Below are positions 42,439-50,742 of a stretch of DNA of 64,000 nt, one piece after another (position 1 is the stretch's first letter; every line of letters starts with the position of its first letter). Where the stretch lies: assembly GCA_964551015.1 (NCBI GenBank), contig CAZKBP010000027.1, positions 15,762 to 79,761 on the forward strand. The letters run 5' to 3'. Position numbers and translations under genes: made by a program. Below the pieces are notes generated by a model, which was not told where the DNA came from, searched no databases, and was given only the letters and a program-made list of their open reading frames with translations. This DNA is from CAZKBP01 sp964551015. Its GTDB lineage: Bacteria > Bacteroidota > Bacteroidia > Cytophagales > Microscillaceae.

Positions 42439-42843
42439 ATGAAGCAAGAACCACAACTCCCTGCTCCCAAACAAGCTAACCGAGCCAAAATAGAACTCGC
42501 CTCCGTTAAGGATAAAGGCAAGTATGAGGAGGAACTCAAGCGTTCCGAAGAAGATTTGAAGAAGGACTTTAAAAAATTGAAAAAAGATTTACTTAGCCTC
42601 CTCGCGATTATAGGTACAGCTTATACGAGTTATCGCTTTACCAGGTATTTTCTCAAATCCTCAAAAAATTCTGCCGAACCTATTATCATTCGGCAGGAAG
42701 TCCCCGTTCCTAATAAGGAAGAGGACAAAAACTCAGGTCTGTTCGGTACCCTTAAAAAGAAAGCCATCTCCGTGGGTATTGATCTACTGATAGATGTTCT
42801 CAAAGAGCAATTATCAAAAGCCCAATCGAAAGATGAAGATTAG
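42439..42843 (+). CDS. Small one-helix membrane protein, function unknown
   Basis: 134-aa protein, highly charged at the N-terminus (a Lys/Glu-rich helix at about 25-50), with one short hydrophobic helix (about 53-70, LLSLLAIIGTAYTSYRF) and an amphipathic C-terminus. I do not recognise the family; similar small charged proteins accompany holin-like genes in other bacteria. The stop overlaps the start of the GGGPS gene by 11 bases, so translation of the two is probably coupled. Confidence 0.7.
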   Translation: MKQEPQLPAPKQANRAKIELASVKDKGKYEEELKRSEEDLKKDFKKLKKDLLSLLAIIGTAYTSYRFTRYFLKSSKNSAEPIIIRQEVPVPNKEEDKNSGLFGTLKKKAISVGIDLLIDVLKEQLSKAQSKDED

Positions 42844-43585
42844 CATTCTCCAAAAAATTCAAGATCAAAAAGCTAAAAATCATAAATCTCTAGCCCTACT
42901 TATTGACCCTGACAAATTTGATGAAAATACCTGCCAGCAACTGGCTGATCGGGACACTTTTTCCCAAGCAGATTTTATTTTTGTAGGGGGTAGCCTCATC
43001 AATGGTTCTTTCATCCATCAGACCATAGCGCTGATTCGAGGCTGTACCGAGCGACCCATCATTATTTTTCCAGGAAATAGTATGCATGTCGATCTCTCAG
43101 CCGATGGCATTTTGTTCCTTTCGCTGATCTCTGGTCGCAATCCAGACTTCTTAATTGGGCAACACGTTGTAGCCGCTCCTTTCCTAAAAAAAAGCAATTT
43201 AGAGGTGCTCCCGACGGGTTATATGCTCATTGAAAGCGGTAGACAAACCACCGTTTCGTACATTAGTAATACCACTCCTTTGCCTTATGACAAGCCAGAG
43301 GTAGCCGTTTGTACCGCGATGGCAGGCGAAATGCTGGGATTAAAGATGATCTATGCAGATGCAGGAAGCGGTGCTCAGCGAACCATTAGTACTAAGATGG
43401 TACAAATGCTCTACAAAGCCTTGGATATACCACTGATGATTGGAGGGGGAATTCGCTCAGCACAGGCCGCTGCTGATATTTTCAGAGCAGGAGCCGACGT
43501 GATCGTAGTGGGCAATGGTGCTGAGGGCCGCCCCGAACTCATTCAAGAGATTCGAGCGGAGATGGACAAAATGAATGGTCTGTGA
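42833..43585 (+). CDS. Geranylgeranylglyceryl-phosphate synthase (PcrB/GGGPS family)
   Basis: TIM-barrel prenyltransferase of 250 aa that joins a polyprenyl diphosphate to glycerol-1-phosphate, making an ether-lipid precursor typical of archaea. The start at ATG 42833 gives KISILQKIQDQKAKNHKSLALLIDPDK, the usual N-terminus. Hallmarks are FVGGSLINGS, FPGNSMH, the YADAGSGAQ and the phosphate-binding GGGIRSAQAA plus VVGNGAEG near the C-terminus. Bacteroidota GGGPS enzymes of this type are known. It lies downstream of two membrane genes with which it may be co-expressed. Confidence 0.93.
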   Translation: MKISILQKIQDQKAKNHKSLALLIDPDKFDENTCQQLADRDTFSQADFIFVGGSLINGSFIHQTIALIRGCTERPIIIFPGNSMHVDLSADGILFLSLISGRNPDFLIGQHVVAAPFLKKSNLEVLPTGYMLIESGRQTTVSYISNTTPLPYDKPEVAVCTAMAGEMLGLKMIYADAGSGAQRTISTKMVQMLYKALDIPLMIGGGIRSAQAAADIFRAGADVIVVGNGAEGRPELIQEIRAEMDKMNGL

Positions 43586-43659
43586 GTTGCTAGTTGCTGG
43601 GGTGAAATGATAAAAACACAGATCAATTTCCCAAAAACCAGTAACCAGCAACTAACAAC
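43586..43659. repeat. Inverted heptamer-based repeat between convergent genes
   Basis: GTTGCTAGTTGCTGG (43586-43600) and its near-exact complement (43645-43659, 14 of 15) enclose 44 bases. The left arm is two copies of a 7-base unit (GTTGCTA). It could act as a bidirectional terminator for GGGPS and the AraC gene. Confidence 0.7.
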
Positions 43660-43671
43660 CAAAAAGCACGA

Positions 43672-44598
43672 TTATACATTCATCAGAGAATCTCTGCGAC
43701 GCATTTTACCGGCAGGGATACCAAACATCATCTTAAAGCGACGGCAGAAATAAGCTGTATCTTTGTAACCTACCTCGGCACCAATCTCTCGGATGCTTTT
43801 CTTGGTGGTTCTGAGTAGATTGACCGCCATTTCCATTCTCTGATACTCGATATAATCTTGGGGGTTAATGCCTGTGAGCATCTTGAAATACTGCCCTACG
43901 TAATCTTCGGATACATTCGCTACGTTTGCCAATACTTTATTGGAGAGATCACCTCCTAAATATTGTTTGATGTAGTTGAAAATATCAATCAGGCGTGGAT
44001 CTTTGAAGTAGGTACTATTGGTAGCTAATTTCTCCACGAAAAGTCCTTCTCGGAGAATATAACGCACAACTTCGATGACCACCTGCTCAGTTTTATTCTT
44101 GATAATTCGGTTCTTGCCGGGCATATCACTCAGGTTCTCGACTACGATCTCCTTGATAATACGAGCTAAGCCCGGGTTGTCTTTCACGATAAAAGGAGGA
44201 ATATCCAAAGAAGCAAAAAAGTTGATCGAGTCAAAGACTTTGGCTTCAAAGGTGATGTAGCTAAAAGAATTAGAGAATTTACCGACTGTATTTGTATCAC
44301 GATTAGCCTCGAAGTATTTTTCTTTATGGCTGATAAACTCCTCGTTATCCACCACATTGTTTTCGGCCTCAGTACCATAAGCAATAGAAGCTTGGCGCCC
44401 ACCGGGCAAGAAGAGCATATCTCCTTTTTCTACTTTTTCTTCACCATCACCAAAAGACAGTTCCCCATCGTGGAGTAAGAAAATGTAGTTTTCTACGTCG
44501 TAATGGTTGCTTACGGTTACTGATTGTAAAATTTTTATATTCTTGGATTTTCGGAATTTCACACTGAGCGATTCGATGATCTTGTTATAATCGTCCAT
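43672..44598 (-). CDS. AraC-family transcriptional regulator
   Basis: 308-aa regulator with an N-terminal cupin-like sensing part (about 30-110; NHYDVENYIFLLHDGELSFG, MLFLPGGRQ) and a C-terminal pair of helix-turn-helix motifs (about 210-300; VLANVANVSEDYVGQYFKMLTGINPQDYIEYQRMEMA and SIREIGAEVGYKDTAYFCRRFKMMFG). This is the normal layout of AraC proteins responding to a small ligand. It is monocistronic; its transcript starts downstream of the acyl-CoA dehydrogenase terminator. Ligand and regulon are unknown. Confidence 0.92.
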   Translation of the reverse strand: MDDYNKIIESLSVKFRKSKNIKILQSVTVSNHYDVENYIFLLHDGELSFGDGEEKVEKGDMLFLPGGRQASIAYGTEAENNVVDNEEFISHKEKYFEANRDTNTVGKFSNSFSYITFEAKVFDSINFFASLDIPPFIVKDNPGLARIIKEIVVENLSDMPGKNRIIKNKTEQVVIEVVRYILREGLFVEKLATNSTYFKDPRLIDIFNYIKQYLGGDLSNKVLANVANVSEDYVGQYFKMLTGINPQDYIEYQRMEMAVNLLRTTKKSIREIGAEVGYKDTAYFCRRFKMMFGIPAGKMRRRDSLMNV

Positions 44599-44670
44599 TA
44601 TTATATAAGTTTAATTAGCTGAACACCATATTAGAACCTATATTCTCGTATAAAATTGCACTTTATTGAC

Positions 44671-44712
44671 TTGCAAAAAAAATAAGGTTCACTTCAAAAG
44701 TAAACCTTATTT
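44671..44712 (-). terminator. Rho-independent terminator of the acyl-CoA dehydrogenase gene
   Basis: Stem AAATAAGGTT/AACCTTATTT (44680-44689, 44703-44712). On the minus strand it is followed by seven or more T residues; on the plus strand by five, so it may work in both directions. Confidence 0.85.
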
Positions 44713-44738
44713 TTCGGATAGTCAAGCTTTAAATAGAA

Positions 44739-45905
44739 TTATTTCAAGATTTCGCGAGCGATGACCATTTTTTGTATCTCAGAGGTTCCTTCGTAGATTT
44801 GTGTAATCTTGGCATCACGCATCAGACGCTCCACGTGGTACTCTTTCACGTAGCCATAGCCCCCATGTACCTGTACCGCTTCAATGGTAGTATCCATAGC
44901 TACCTGAGAAGCAAAGAGTTTGGCCTGAGCGGCGGCATTGACATAGTCCATCCCTGCGTCTTTGATGCGCGCGGCTTGCAAGCAAACGAGGCGGGCGGCA
45001 TTGATCTGGGTGTGCATATCAGCGAGCTTAAATTGGATAGCTTGGTGCTCTGAGATAGGCTTTCCGAAAGATTTGCGTTCCTTGGAGTATTTCAAGGAAA
45101 GCTCATAAGCTCCTGAGGCAATACCTAAAGCCTGAGCGGCAATGCCAATGCGCCCTCCGTTGAGTGTCTGCATGGCGAATTTGAAGCCAAAGCCATCTTC
45201 TCCGATACGGTTTTCCTTGGGCACTTTCACGTCGGTAAACATGAGAGAGTGCGTATCTGAGCCACGGATGCCCAGTTTTTCTTCTTTTTTACCTACTTGA
45301 AACCCTTCCATACCTTTTTCTACAATCAGGCAGTTAATTCCTTTGTGTTTCAAGTCAGGGTGGGTTTGTGCCATCACGAGGTAAACCGAGGCATTCCCCC
45401 CGTTGGTGATCCAGTTTTTGGTTCCGTTGAGTAGGTAGTAATCTCCTTTGTCTTCAGCAGTAGTTTTTTGAGAAGTAGCATCGGAGCCAGCCTCGGGTTC
45501 GGAGAGGCAAAATGCCCCTAAGATTTCTCCTTTGGCCAAGGGCACTAAATATTTTTGTTTTTGCTCTTCAGTTCCATATTCCTCCAAACCCCAGCAAACG
45601 AGCGAGTTATTCACAGACATGGCTACTGAGGCCGAGGCGTCGACCTTGGAGATTTCTTCCATGGCCAGTACGTAAGATACGGTGTCCATACCGCTTCCGC
45701 CGTATTTAGGATCAACCATCATGCCGAGAAACCCCAATTCGCCCATCATTTTCATTTGTTCGTGGGGGAATTTTTCTTGGGTATCGCGCTCGATCACGCC
45801 GGGCAATAATTCTTTTTGGGCAAACTCTCGGGCGGCTTCTCTGACTTCCATTTGTTCTTCGGTCAGAAAATCTGAGGTTTGTAAAGCAAAACTTGAAGCT
45901 TCCAT
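44739..45905 (-). CDS. Short-chain-type acyl-CoA dehydrogenase
   Basis: FAD-dependent dehydrogenase of 388 aa that oxidises acyl-CoA to 2-enoyl-CoA in beta-oxidation or branched-chain amino-acid breakdown. The catalytic base is E372 in YEGTSEIQ, the position used by short/medium/isovaleryl dehydrogenases. The FAD-contacting SEPEAGSDA and NWITNGG motifs and QALNGGRIGIAAQ-type region are intact. The gene stands alone between the AraC regulator and the metallopeptidase; the AraC gene may control it, which is only a neighbourhood inference. Confidence 0.95.
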   Translation of the reverse strand: MEASSFALQTSDFLTEEQMEVREAAREFAQKELLPGVIERDTQEKFPHEQMKMMGELGFLGMMVDPKYGGSGMDTVSYVLAMEEISKVDASASVAMSVNNSLVCWGLEEYGTEEQKQKYLVPLAKGEILGAFCLSEPEAGSDATSQKTTAEDKGDYYLLNGTKNWITNGGNASVYLVMAQTHPDLKHKGINCLIVEKGMEGFQVGKKEEKLGIRGSDTHSLMFTDVKVPKENRIGEDGFGFKFAMQTLNGGRIGIAAQALGIASGAYELSLKYSKERKSFGKPISEHQAIQFKLADMHTQINAARLVCLQAARIKDAGMDYVNAAAQAKLFASQVAMDTTIEAVQVHGGYGYVKEYHVERLMRDAKITQIYEGTSEIQKMVIAREILK

Positions 45906-46036
45906 ATGAGATTTTTTAGTATGATTTGTATTGAATTGATTAGAAATTTAGAACTGAGAGCAATTCCAGAGATTTCTTGATTTAGATAAAAAGCCTTTGT
46001 CAGTGTATTTTGTTTACTGAGTACATTCTATCTACA

Positions 46037-46044
46037 CAAATATA
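46037..46044 (-). promoter_or_regulatory. -7 box for the acyl-CoA dehydrogenase gene
   Basis: Minus-strand TATATTTG (complement of CAAATATA) matches TANNTTTG, giving a leader of about 125 bases. There is no -33 TTG at the 19-base spacing. Confidence 0.4.
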
Positions 46045-46057
46045 ATTTTTTTGTGCC

Positions 46058-46093
46058 AAAAACAGAAAACCCGACCTTAATTGAGGTCGGGTT
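46058..46093 (-). terminator. Rho-independent terminator of the metallopeptidase end
   Basis: Perfect 10-bp stem AACCCGACCT/AGGTCGGGTT (46068-46077, 46084-46093), loop 6 bases, T-rich tail on the minus strand. Confidence 0.9.
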
Positions 46094-46121
46094 AGTAAGA
46101 TTTGTATGCATGAGTAGCTCC

Positions 46122-46814
46122 TTAATCGTTCGATCCTAAAAAGAGAGAAACGTAATACAATAGGGTAGCCAGCGAACCCAAGGCAGCGACCACGTAGGTC
46201 AGAGCAGCCGTATTTAGTGCGTCCTTAGCCATATCGTATTCTTGCGAAGTCACAATTCCATTCTGGTCTACCCATTGCAAAGCTCGCTTACTCGCGTCAA
46301 ACTCCACGGGCAGAGTTACCAAACTAAACAAGGTAATCACCGTGTAAGCACCGATAACGACTAACAGTACCGTTTGAAAAGGGAAAGCACTAGTCAGGAA
46401 GAAGCCACCAAAAAAACTGGCGATGAAGATAAAATTGATAATTTTACCGCTGATATTTTGCAGAGGCACCAGTGCACTTCTAAATTCTAGCATACTGTAG
46501 GCGGTGGCGTGCTGTACCGCGTGTCCGCATTCGTGTGCAGCAACGGCAGCCGAGGCGGCTGAATCTCCGTAGTACACTTCTTCACTGAGATTGACCGTTT
46601 TTTCGGCTGGATTGTAGTGATCGGTTAACTGCCCCGGTACACAGATCACGTCTACATCATAAATTTGGTGATCTCTGAGCATTTGCTCAGCAATCTCACG
46701 ACCAGTCATATTAGCTCTCAGGCTGGTCTGAGAATACTTTTTAAATTTTGACCTCAGGGAGGAGCTGACCCACCAACTAGCCAGCATAGTGACAATAAAT
46801 ATAATCCAAATCAT
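46122..46814 (-). CDS. Neutral zinc metallopeptidase (YugP family)
   Basis: Membrane metallopeptidase of 230 aa. The zinc site is H94-E95-C96-G97-H98 (HExxH) with H102 as an additional nearby histidine. A helix at the N-terminus (about 1-20) and three in the C-terminal half (about 125-150, 152-172, 203-225) anchor it in the membrane, as in the YugP/Zn_peptidase_2 family. It is the last gene of a minus-strand run (panD to this gene) and is followed by its own terminator. Substrates are not known. Confidence 0.88.
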   Translation of the reverse strand: MIWIIFIVTMLASWWVSSSLRSKFKKYSQTSLRANMTGREIAEQMLRDHQIYDVDVICVPGQLTDHYNPAEKTVNLSEEVYYGDSAASAAVAAHECGHAVQHATAYSMLEFRSALVPLQNISGKIINFIFIASFFGGFFLTSAFPFQTVLLVVIGAYTVITLFSLVTLPVEFDASKRALQWVDQNGIVTSQEYDMAKDALNTAALTYVVAALGSLATLLYYVSLFLGSND

Positions 46815-46879
46815 GTTTTTCTAGGTTTTTAGTTTGACATTATAACAATGAACAGTTTGATGTGGGTTGAAGCAAGCTC

Positions 46880-47359
46880 TTAAAAATTCTTAATTTTTTC
46901 TATGATTTTGGAGGTAGAGTAGCCCTCGATTAGATCTAGTGTTGCTACCTTACCTCCCCGTGCCATTACAAAATCTGCTCCAACGATATTTTGCACTTGA
47001 TAATCGCTTCCTTTTGTCAAAATGTCAGGCTTTATCTGCTGAATCAGACGTAATGGCGTATCGTCGTCAAACAAAACGATGGCATCCACAAATTCAAATC
47101 CCGCCAACAGCCTAGCTCTTGGATACTCGGGGATAATCGGACGTGATGCACCTTTGAGCTTCCGTACCGACTGGTCAGTATTCAGCCCCAGCACCAGTTT
47201 ATCACCCAGATCACGAGCTTTTTCTAGATAATCCACGTGACCCAAATGTACAATATCAAAACAACCATTAGTAAAAACGATACGCTTATCCGCTGATTTC
47301 CATTGCTCCACCAGAGGAAGTAGTTGCTCTAAGGAAAGAATTTTATCTGCACTTTTCAT
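46880..47359 (-). CDS. rfaE2: D-glycero-beta-D-manno-heptose-1-phosphate adenylyltransferase
   Basis: Nucleotidyltransferase that activates heptose-1-phosphate with ATP for LPS inner-core synthesis. In many Bacteroidota the bifunctional HldE is split, and this 159-aa product is the C-terminal half. The HIGH-like motif appears as GCFDIVHLGH (H38, H41) and the end carries the usual EGYSTSKIIEKI stretch. The kinase half is not in the window. It lies 28 bases after the flippase-like gene and 65 before the metallopeptidase gene. Confidence 0.95.
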   Translation of the reverse strand: MKSADKILSLEQLLPLVEQWKSADKRIVFTNGCFDIVHLGHVDYLEKARDLGDKLVLGLNTDQSVRKLKGASRPIIPEYPRARLLAGFEFVDAIVLFDDDTPLRLIQQIKPDILTKGSDYQVQNIVGADFVMARGGKVATLDLIEGYSTSKIIEKIKNF

Positions 47360-47387
47360 AACATCTATTCATTTTAGGAGAGTTGAG

Positions 47388-48383
47388 CTAAGATTTACGA
47401 GAGCGACCCATGAGCATAAAGCCCAAAGTCAGTGCTACACTACCTAGTATAAGAACCACCAAGGTCTGAGAGGTATGCATAAAGAAGGCCATCAAAGAAC
47501 CTTGCTTGGCTGTAAGCCCCCTTAGGGTAAATATCTGCCCTACTAACAGGTGGTAAGTACCTATTCCACCTTGCACGGGTGCAGCCATCCCAATGGCTCC
47601 CATAATCAGGACGATAAAGCCAAACCACATATCCAGGTGTGAGGTTGTTGGAAAACAAAAAAACAATACATAAGACATCAAATAATACATCCACCAAATA
47701 AATAAGGTATGGAATACGAAGGCGGGTTTGTTACGAACACTCTGAATGCTTCTCATCCCTTGCCAAACATTTAACAGAATACCTTTGATCTTGATAACCA
47801 ATGCATTTTCTTTCAGATACACCCAATATCTCAGCAGTATGGCCAGACCCAGCAGCAACACGAAGCCCAGAATCAATAATAAGTAAGCCTGATTATACAA
47901 AGCTTGAAATTTGGAAAAAATGAACCCGAGTATCCAATCACTCAGCGTTTGGAATTCTGCTACTAGTAAAATCAGTAGTAAAATGAATAGCATACAAACG
48001 TCAATCAATCTCTCTACTACGACGGTTCCGAAAGCCGTACTGGTGGGTACTTTATCTAATTTCTCTATCATGCCGCAACGAGAAATTTCACCCGCACGGG
48101 GAATTACGAGATTGACAAAATAACCTGACATCACAGCTAAGAATGCGTGATACAAAGAGGTGCGATAGCCCAGGGGCGTGAGTAGCAACTGCCAACGATA
48201 AGCCCTTGAAAGATGGCTCAAAATAGCTAAGCCCGCTGAAACTAAAATCCAGCGATAATCTGCCCGGCGAAATTGCTCGGCTAAGTCAGCCCAAGCAATA
48301 TCTCTGAGTGCGTACCAAAGTAGCCCCCCCCCGATCAGCAAAGGGAGGAGGTATTGAAGTATCTTGCCTAATACACGATGCAT
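47388..48383 (-). CDS. Lysylphosphatidylglycerol-synthase-TM/flippase-like membrane protein
   Basis: Integral membrane protein of 331 aa with about eight helices and no soluble catalytic domain, belonging to the LPG_synthase_TM (UPF0104/YbhN-like) family that resembles the flippase part of MprF. Typical landmarks include VIPRAGEISRCGMI and APVQGGIGTYHLLV. Members are thought to move polar lipids or lipid-linked sugars; none is established for this protein. It is 31 bases downstream of panD. Confidence 0.9.
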   Translation of the reverse strand: MHRVLGKILQYLLPLLIGGGLLWYALRDIAWADLAEQFRRADYRWILVSAGLAILSHLSRAYRWQLLLTPLGYRTSLYHAFLAVMSGYFVNLVIPRAGEISRCGMIEKLDKVPTSTAFGTVVVERLIDVCMLFILLLILLVAEFQTLSDWILGFIFSKFQALYNQAYLLLILGFVLLLGLAILLRYWVYLKENALVIKIKGILLNVWQGMRSIQSVRNKPAFVFHTLFIWWMYYLMSYVLFFCFPTTSHLDMWFGFIVLIMGAIGMAAPVQGGIGTYHLLVGQIFTLRGLTAKQGSLMAFFMHTSQTLVVLILGSVALTLGFMLMGRSRKS

Positions 48384-48414
48384 AGAGTGGCTTTGAGCAT
48401 AGGGTTTTTACCTC

Positions 48415-48762
48415 TTAGACAGGTCGGTTGTTCGAGTCTGGAAAAATCACTTTGGGGCGATAATGACGCGCTTCTGATTCTTCCATCCAGGCATAAGTGA
48501 TGATAATGACAATATCTCCGACCTGCACCCGACGAGCAGCAGGGCCATTGAGGCAAATTTCGCCGCTCCCCCTTTTTCCAGCGATGATGTATGTTTCTAG
48601 CCTTTCGCCATTATTGATATTGACAATTTGTACCTTTTGGTTTTCAAACATTCCTGCCGCGTCTAGCAAATCTGGATCAATGGTAATGCTCCCTACATAA
48701 TGAAGCTCAGCCTGCGTAACTTTGACCCGATGAATTTTGGATTTTAATATTTCTACCAACAT
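48415..48762 (-). CDS. panD: Aspartate 1-decarboxylase
   Basis: Produces beta-alanine from aspartate for coenzyme A synthesis. The 115-aa proenzyme cleaves itself between G24 and S25 (HYVGSITIDPDL), leaving a pyruvoyl group from S25. Y22 and the YVGSITIDPD context match the family. It shares the run with panC upstream (138 bases) and the flippase-like gene. Confidence 0.97.
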   Translation of the reverse strand: MLVEILKSKIHRVKVTQAELHYVGSITIDPDLLDAAGMFENQKVQIVNINNGERLETYIIAGKRGSGEICLNGPAARRVQVGDIVIIITYAWMEESEARHYRPKVIFPDSNNRPV

Positions 48763-48900
48763 AGGACAGTCTCTTTCTTGTGTTTTATGTTTAGCTTAAA
48801 AGTAGATTTTTATGAATAATCCTCGTAATCGCATAAAAGTTCAAGGATCTATGACCCTTCGTGCAAACGAGATGCTCAAATTTTGATTAGATAATTGGGA

Positions 48901-49788
48901 TTATTTCCGTGTATTCAGAGGGGAGACAAAAGTAGAACCATAATTCTGTAGAATAATATTATCTAACAAGCGGATTTCCCCAACATGGGCAGCGATACAA
49001 AGTGCTATCTCTTCTGCCTCCTGCCGGTCTTGGATGGCTTTCAAATCCGCCCGATTGACAATTTCAAAATACTCCAAAGAAAGCGAGCTGTCTTGAAACA
49101 TGGCAACCATGGCTTTCTTGACCAAGTCAGGTGCTTGGTGTTCTTGACTAAGCATTTCACCTGCCCGGTGCAGTGCTTGGGGGATAAGCCTTGCCTGCTG
49201 TCTTTCTTCTGGACTGAGACGACGATTTCGAGAAGAAAGTGCCAACCCGTCTTCTTCACGGACAGTAGGGCAAATGTACATCTCCAGATTAAAAGATAGA
49301 TCCCGAATCAGTTGAGAAACGATAGCACATTGTTGCAAATCTTTTTGCCCGAAATAAACTCGGTCTGGCCTCACCATATGAAATAACTTAGCCACCACGA
49401 TGGCTACTCCGTTGAAATGCCCGGGGCGATGCTTCCCTTCCATAGAAGTTTCTAATTCTCCAAAATCAATCTTAATCCGAGGTGGGTGGGCGTACATCAG
49501 TGAGTCATCGGGCAGGAAGATGTGCAAGTTGGGATAGGCTTCTAGCATGGCTGTATCCTGCTCCCAAGAACGCGGGTATTTTTGTAAGTCTATTGGATTA
49601 TTGAACTGAATAGGATTGACATAGATACTGCAAATATTCACATCATTGGCTTCGGTAGCCTTGGTTACCAAAGAAAGGTGTCCTGCGTGTAGGGCTCCCA
49701 TGGTAGGAATCAATCCGATGGATTTGCCTTGGCACTTCTCCTTTTTGATAAAATCCTGAAGTGCCTCGATGCCTCTGAATATCTGCAT
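48901..49788 (-). CDS. panC: Pantothenate synthetase
   Basis: Ligates pantoate to beta-alanine with ATP to give pantothenate. The 295-aa protein has the nucleotide-binding TMGALHAGH motif (H34, H37), the pantoate-binding VYFGQKDLQQ and the SSRNRRLSPEER adenylate loop. It is divergent from the glycogen-synthase-like gene. A consensus promoter for that opposite gene occupies the spacer. Confidence 0.97.
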   Translation of the reverse strand: MQIFRGIEALQDFIKKEKCQGKSIGLIPTMGALHAGHLSLVTKATEANDVNICSIYVNPIQFNNPIDLQKYPRSWEQDTAMLEAYPNLHIFLPDDSLMYAHPPRIKIDFGELETSMEGKHRPGHFNGVAIVVAKLFHMVRPDRVYFGQKDLQQCAIVSQLIRDLSFNLEMYICPTVREEDGLALSSRNRRLSPEERQQARLIPQALHRAGEMLSQEHQAPDLVKKAMVAMFQDSSLSLEYFEIVNRADLKAIQDRQEAEEIALCIAAHVGEIRLLDNIILQNYGSTFVSPLNTRK

Positions 49789-49845
49789 TTTATTGGATAG
49801 GTTGTGAGCTTAGGGGTGTAAATTTACATCATTTTATAGCAATAA

Positions 49846-49875
49846 TTGAAAAGTGCTTTTTTTTTAGTAAATTTG
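49846..49875 (+). promoter_or_regulatory. Full Bacteroidota promoter for the glycogen-synthase-like gene
   Basis: TTG (49846-49848), a 19-base spacer and TAAATTTG (49868-49875) match the -33/-7 consensus. The leader to the ATG at 49924 would be about 42 bases. It is the only full two-part match I found. Confidence 0.65.
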
Positions 49876-49923
49876 CGGGTCGTTTGAATCAAAATTATCA
49901 TAAAGTAAACAAGCATAATAGGT

Positions 49924-50742
49924 ATGGGAAAACTCCGAATACTCTACGTGGCGAGCGAGATTAGTCCTTTTTTGAAGACTTCTAAGGTGGCTGAATTTGT
50001 ACGCAAATTACCTCAGGCCATGCAGGAGAAAGGGATGGAAATTAGAATATTGGTTCCCCGTTTTGGCTTGATTAACGAGAGGAAAAACCGTTTACACGAA
50101 GTTGTCCGCCTCTCTGGTATTAATATTTCGGTTGGAGATGATGAAAAACCCTTGGTCATCAAGGTCGCCTCGATCCCTAATGCCAAGCTACAGGTATATT
50201 TTATTGACAATGAGGATTATTTTCACCGTAAATCTGTTTTCGAAGACAAACAAGGTAAGTTTCATCTGGATAATGACGAGAGAATTGTCTTTTTTTGCAA
50301 GGGAGTATTAGAAACGGTTAAGAAGCTAGGGTGGGCTCCAGACATTGTACATTGTAGTGATTGGATTACAAGCCTCATTCCTATGTACCTGAAAACCACC
50401 TATCGCAAAGACCCTGTTTTCCATCATACAAAATGTATTTTCACAATTTATAACAAATCTTTCGATCATACATTTGGGGAGGATATCTTAGATAAGGTAA
50501 AGATGATGGATATAGACGATGACATGTTAGCTCCCCTCAAGACAGCAGATTTTGAAGGTTTCATTAGAATTGCGATGGAATATTCTGATGTAATCGTTAA
50601 AGCAGAAAAATCATATGATGACCACATTCTTTCGCTCATGTCGGAGTTTGAGGATAACAAAGAAATTACCTCTATTGAGACTAGCAGTGAATTCTCAGAG
50701 CTCTACTACAACCTCTACAATGAACTGGTCGGTGTTAGCTAA
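49924..50742 (+). CDS. Glycogen-synthase N-terminal-domain protein (GT5-like, no GT1 lobe)
   Basis: 272-aa protein equal to the ADP-glucose-binding N-terminal lobe of bacterial glycogen/starch synthase; the C-terminal GT-B lobe is absent. The N-terminus ILYVASEISPF is normal, but the usual KTGGLADV loop reads KTSKVAEF, without the two glycines that help bind the sugar nucleotide. A full catalytic glycogen synthase needs both lobes, so this protein is unlikely to make glycogen by itself; a regulatory or binding role is possible. From memory, gene order panC-GT5-DUF4270-glmS recurs in Bacteroidota. It overlaps the DUF4270 gene start by 23 bases, implying coupled translation. Confidence 0.88.
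   Translation: MGKLRILYVASEISPFLKTSKVAEFVRKLPQAMQEKGMEIRILVPRFGLINERKNRLHEVVRLSGINISVGDDEKPLVIKVASIPNAKLQVYFIDNEDYFHRKSVFEDKQGKFHLDNDERIVFFCKGVLETVKKLGWAPDIVHCSDWITSLIPMYLKTTYRKDPVFHHTKCIFTIYNKSFDHTFGEDILDKVKMMDIDDDMLAPLKTADFEGFIRIAMEYSDVIVKAEKSYDDHILSLMSEFEDNKEITSIETSSEFSELYYNLYNELVGVS

Noticed and set aside
42055..43585. Prophage remnant suggested by the holin-like gene
   Set aside because: No phage structural, integrase or lysin gene lies nearby, and this holin family is common in ordinary chromosomes.
48400..48450. tRNA-like T-arm sequence (GGTTGTTCGAGTC) near the end of panD
   Set aside because: It is inside the panD coding region and no acceptor or anticodon arm can be formed around it.
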